Shown here in pieces: positions 13,475 through 15,421 of a DNA stretch of 15,421 nucleotides. A program made the translations under genes and the position numbers. Within the stretch, counting starts at the first letter, position 1. Every line of letters begins with the position of its first letter. The notes below the pieces were generated by a model, which worked only from the letters and a program-made list of their open reading frames with translations, searched no databases and was not told where the DNA came from. Source of the stretch: UMGS973 sp963609975 (GTDB taxonomy: Bacteria > Bacillota > Clostridia > Peptostreptococcales > Anaerovoracaceae); the NCBI GenBank assembly GCA_963609975.1, contig CAVDMD010000054.1, forward strand, positions 1-15,421, given 5' to 3'.

Positions 13475-13485
13475 GTTATTGTCAA
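13457..13485 (-). promoter_or_regulatory. near-consensus promoter of the AAA_14/DUF4143 gene
   Basis: On the minus strand, a perfect TTGACA (13485-13480), 17 bases and TAAAAT (13462-13457). The predicted start is near 13450, with a leader of about 55 nt that contains AGGAGG and GAGGTGAT. Confidence 0.8.
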
Positions 13486-13503
13486 GCCGAGCAAAACATG
13501 CCC

Positions 13504-14649
13504 CTACAGCTCCCACGCTATTACGGCGAGTCTTGTCGCCGCTTCTTTGAGTGAGGATATTCTGGCTTCCTCATTTACCGAATGTATGAATCTGCCCGTA
13601 ACACCCATGGAGTCAATGCATGGTATATTAAAGTATGTCATATCCGATGCGTCAGAACCGCCTCTTGATTTTTCCAGTCTGACCTGCGGCAGATTGTATT
13701 CCCTAAAAATCTCATTTATCCGGTGAAACAGCTTAACATTGGCATCGCAAAGCTCCATAGGCTTTCGCATACTTTTAACTCTGCATATACATTCAGTGCC
13801 TCTCACATATGATCTGTCTGAAATTTTCTGAACCCTGCGCTGCGCTTCTTCCAGCTCCTTCATATCGTTAAACCGTATATCCGCACTGAAGCTGCATACG
13901 GCAGGTACGGAATTGTCCGCAGTGCCGCCTGCTATAGTACCGCAGTTGCAGGTAATACCGTTTCTGGCTTTCATTTTTTCAAGCTCTATAATTTTGTGCG
14001 CAGCCTCCGTAACAGCGCTTGCACCCAGATAACAGTTGGACGAATGTACGGCTCTGCCCTTTATTTCAAATTCATATTTGACAGAACCCTTGCGCATAAG
14101 GGTGACACCGCCGTTTCTGTGCGCTTCGCAGTTGAAAAAGGCTACTGAGTCCTGAGCTTTTGCTCTCATAAATTCAATGGTCCGCCCCTCACTGGATATA
14201 CTGCCGACTTCCTCATCGCTTTGCAGTATCAGTCTTACAGGACGTTTTTTGAATCCGCAGGAGGCAAGCATATCCATCGCCATAAATGCCGCTGCAATGC
14301 CGCCCTTGCAGTCCTTGACTCCCGGTCCGTATATCGTATCGCCTTCACATCTTACCGGAGGACTCCCGAAGCTGCCGACGGCATGAACCGTATCCATATG
14401 CCCCGAAAATACCACAGGAGCCTCATCGGAGGCCTGATTCATTGTAATGCTGATGCAGTCACCTGATATATCTTCTCTGTGGGTTTCCACGTCCCAGCCC
14501 TGCTCTGCCGCTTTCTCAATAAAATATTTGCCTACCGCATCAACACCCTGCTTGCAGTCTGTAGGGCTTTCTATGCTGCATATATCTATCCACATCTGAA
14601 TGTATCTGTTATTAAGCTCATCTGCTTTAGTCAGAAGTTCTCTGTTCAT
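13504..14649 (-). CDS. M20-family metallopeptidase (ArgE/DapE/CPG2-like)
   Basis: The protein has 381 aa. The di-zinc site of the M20 family is complete: H84 in FSGHMDTVHA, bridging D113 in GPGVKDCKGG, catalytic E146 and ligand E147 in SDEEVGS, E175 in FNCEAHR and H356 in GRFIHSVNE. The dimerisation domain carries KGRAVHSSNCYLGASAV with H202. An acidic residue rather than His at the third ligand position (E175) places it with the ArgE/DapE/CPG2 aminoacylase and carboxypeptidase group rather than PepT-like tripeptidases. The substrate is not decidable from sequence; an N-acyl amino acid or a small peptide is likely. There is no signal peptide, so it is cytoplasmic. ATG at 14649 follows GGGAG. 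No promoter is visible in the short gap to the upstream gene, only a terminator-like hairpin. Confidence 0.88.
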   Translation of the reverse strand: MNRELLTKADELNNRYIQMWIDICSIESPTDCKQGVDAVGKYFIEKAAEQGWDVETHREDISGDCISITMNQASDEAPVVFSGHMDTVHAVGSFGSPPVRCEGDTIYGPGVKDCKGGIAAAFMAMDMLASCGFKKRPVRLILQSDEEVGSISSEGRTIEFMRAKAQDSVAFFNCEAHRNGGVTLMRKGSVKYEFEIKGRAVHSSNCYLGASAVTEAAHKIIELEKMKARNGITCNCGTIAGGTADNSVPAVCSFSADIRFNDMKELEEAQRRVQKISDRSYVRGTECICRVKSMRKPMELCDANVKLFHRINEIFREYNLPQVRLEKSRGGSDASDMTYFNIPCIDSMGVTGRFIHSVNEEARISSLKEAATRLAVIAWEL

Positions 14650-14660
14650 AATACTCCCTC

Positions 14661-14690
14661 AAAAAACAGGGAAACCGCAAAGCTTCCCTG
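14661..14690 (-). terminator. terminator between the FN3 protein gene and the M20 peptidase gene
   Basis: On the minus strand, CAGGGAA (14690-14684) pairs with TTCCCTG (14673-14667) around a 10-nt loop and is followed directly by TTTTTT (14666-14661). It ends 12 bases before the peptidase start, so it may act as a partial terminator or attenuator for the peptidase. Confidence 0.8.
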
Positions 14691-14702
14691 CCATATATTC
14701 CG

Positions 14703-15308
14703 CTAATATGTCCTTGCCTTGATTTTTGACCAGTCCCCGTTTATTTCTCCCCATTCATATGCGTAGTTAACGCCTCTTACTCTGAATGAGTATTTCCTGC
14801 CTTTTGACAGACCTTTAACGGTATATTTGTTTCCTTTAACAAAGTTTGCTGCTGTCTGCCACTTGCCGTTTGAAGCTTTGTACTGCACATCATATCTGCC
14901 GGCATCAGTCGCCTCCCACCTGACGGTAATGCCCTTAGATGTTCTGGCAAGTGATTTGATTACAGGAGCAGTATCATCAATAACAAAAACCTTAATTATG
15001 TCAGAATCTCCTGTTCCTTCTTCTCCAACATATATTGCATGATTTCCGACAGCAGCGTCTTTATCCGTACTGATATACAGTTTGTCACTGTCGGCGCCGC
15101 TTCCGAATTCCGCATTCACACCGTCTTCACCCGTGGAGTAATATATATCGCCCTCCGTGGCTGTGACATTTACATACACAGAATTGTCTCTGGCAAGGTA
15201 TACATACTCGTAATCAACAGACAGAGCCGCAAAGCAGGTGCCTGCCGTGCCAAATATCATTGCTGCCACCATAGCGGCAATAACCGCAGTTCCTGAAAGC
15301 TTTTTCAT
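14703..15308 (-). CDS. secreted protein with C-terminal fibronectin type III domain
   Basis: The protein has 201 aa. A signal peptide (1-27; KK, hydrophobic core 8-22, cleavage near CFA-A) has no proper lipobox despite C25. The mature N-terminal part (about 29-110) is acidic and beta-rich, with YYSTGEDGVNAEFGSGADSD, which resembles surface-protein beta-sandwich modules that are not otherwise recognised. Residues about 113-201 form a fibronectin type III domain with TAPVIKSLARTSKGITVRWE, YDVQYKASNGKWQ and KYTVKGLSKGRKYSFRVRGV. It lacks a cell-wall anchor, so it is probably released or held loosely at the surface. ATG at 15308 follows GGGAGG. It lies 59 bases behind tuf with no room for a normal promoter. 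The function is unknown; FN3 domains commonly mediate binding in secreted bacterial proteins. Confidence 0.78.
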   Translation of the reverse strand: MKKLSGTAVIAAMVAAMIFGTAGTCFAALSVDYEYVYLARDNSVYVNVTATEGDIYYSTGEDGVNAEFGSGADSDKLYISTDKDAAVGNHAIYVGEEGTGDSDIIKVFVIDDTAPVIKSLARTSKGITVRWEATDAGRYDVQYKASNGKWQTAANFVKGNKYTVKGLSKGRKYSFRVRGVNYAYEWGEINGDWSKIKARTY

Positions 15309-15326
15309 TTTACCTCCCTATGCTGC

Positions 15327-15351
15327 AAAAGGGACTTCTGCGAAGTCCCTT
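15327..15351 (-). terminator. hairpin between tuf and the FN3 protein gene
   Basis: A perfect 10-bp inverted repeat, AAGGGACTTC (15329-15338) / GAAGTCCCTT (15342-15351), has a 3-nt loop. On the minus strand only CTTTTGC follows, a short U-tract, so termination is probably leaky. Confidence 0.65.
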
Positions 15352-15367
15352 GAATGTTAATATGCAA

Positions 15368-15421
15368 TTATTCGATAATCTCAGTTACAACGCCTGAACC
15401 TACTGTTCTTCCGCCTTCTCT
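15368..15421 (-). CDS. tuf: elongation factor Tu, C-terminal end (runs off the right edge)
   Basis: Only the last 17 codons and TAA are present. The translation REGGRTVGSGVVTEIIE is the near-invariant C-terminus of EF-Tu domain III. EF-Tu carries aminoacyl-tRNA to the ribosome as a GTP complex. The gene continues to the right of the window. A hairpin and then the secreted FN3 protein gene follow it on the same strand. Confidence 0.95.
   Translation of the reverse strand, partial: REGGRTVGSGVVTEIIE

Noticed and set aside
12170..13485. AAA_14/DUF4143 gene with flanking inverted repeat as a small mobile element
   Set aside because: The inverted repeat lies at one end only, around the promoter. 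No transposase, matching terminal repeat at the other end or target-site duplication was seen.
1..15421. CRISPR array, tRNA or rRNA genes, integrase or prophage structural genes
   Set aside because: No regularly spaced direct repeats, cloverleaf-like sequences or recognisable integrase or virion genes were found. The only tandem repeat is the coding Ltp repeat, and 'virion core' in the SPFH family name is historical.

Overview
The window looks like chromosomal DNA from an anaerobic, low-to-mid-GC Gram-positive of the class Clostridia. The pointers are a soluble HydCBA-type [FeFe]-hydrogenase operon, strong AGGAGG-type ribosome binding sites in front of nearly every gene, frequent consensus TATAAT/TTGxxx promoters, U-tract hairpin terminators, and Firmicute-typical families (SPFH-SHOCT YdjI-like protein, TM2 protein, Ltp-repeat protein). 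The genus cannot be fixed from this sequence. No tRNA, rRNA, CRISPR array, insertion sequence or prophage structural gene was seen.

Layout. At the left edge lies the 5' end of a putrescine aminotransferase gene on the minus strand, with a good promoter. Next comes a tight four-gene minus-strand operon (about 582-3324). In transcription order it encodes a secreted Ig-like protein with three Ltp repeats, a zinc-ribbon TM2 membrane protein, a YdjI-like SPFH-SHOCT protein and a zinc-ribbon/OB-fold membrane protein. A small XRE-type regulator is transcribed divergently from it, with a 22-bp palindrome between them. This cell-surface and membrane module is the most interesting accessory-looking part of the window: one member belongs to a family known from phage superinfection exclusion and another to a family tied to membrane-stress responses.

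Positions 3941-8080 hold hydC-hydB-hydA, an operon for a multimeric NAD(P)H-linked, possibly electron-bifurcating, [FeFe]-hydrogenase. It ends in a UUCG-loop terminator. A SecB-like chaperone gene with its own consensus promoter follows and converges on a plsC-type acyltransferase across a bidirectional terminator. Divergent from plsC is a class I methyltransferase gene, followed by a Cys-rich DUF2284 protein and a cation-diffusion-facilitator-like transporter that lacks two of the usual metal ligands.

The right part (12170-15421) is all minus strand. It holds an AAA_14/DUF4143 ATPase gene whose near-consensus promoter is embedded in a 12-bp inverted repeat, an M20 metallopeptidase, a secreted fibronectin type III protein and, at the right edge, the last 17 codons of tuf (EF-Tu). 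The secreted FN3 gene sits directly behind tuf with room for only a hairpin and a ribosome binding site, so it probably depends on read-through from tuf.

Most of the window is housekeeping and energy metabolism: hydrogen metabolism, lipid synthesis, polyamine catabolism, peptide cleavage. The annotations rest on reading motifs in the translated sequence. No database search was possible.
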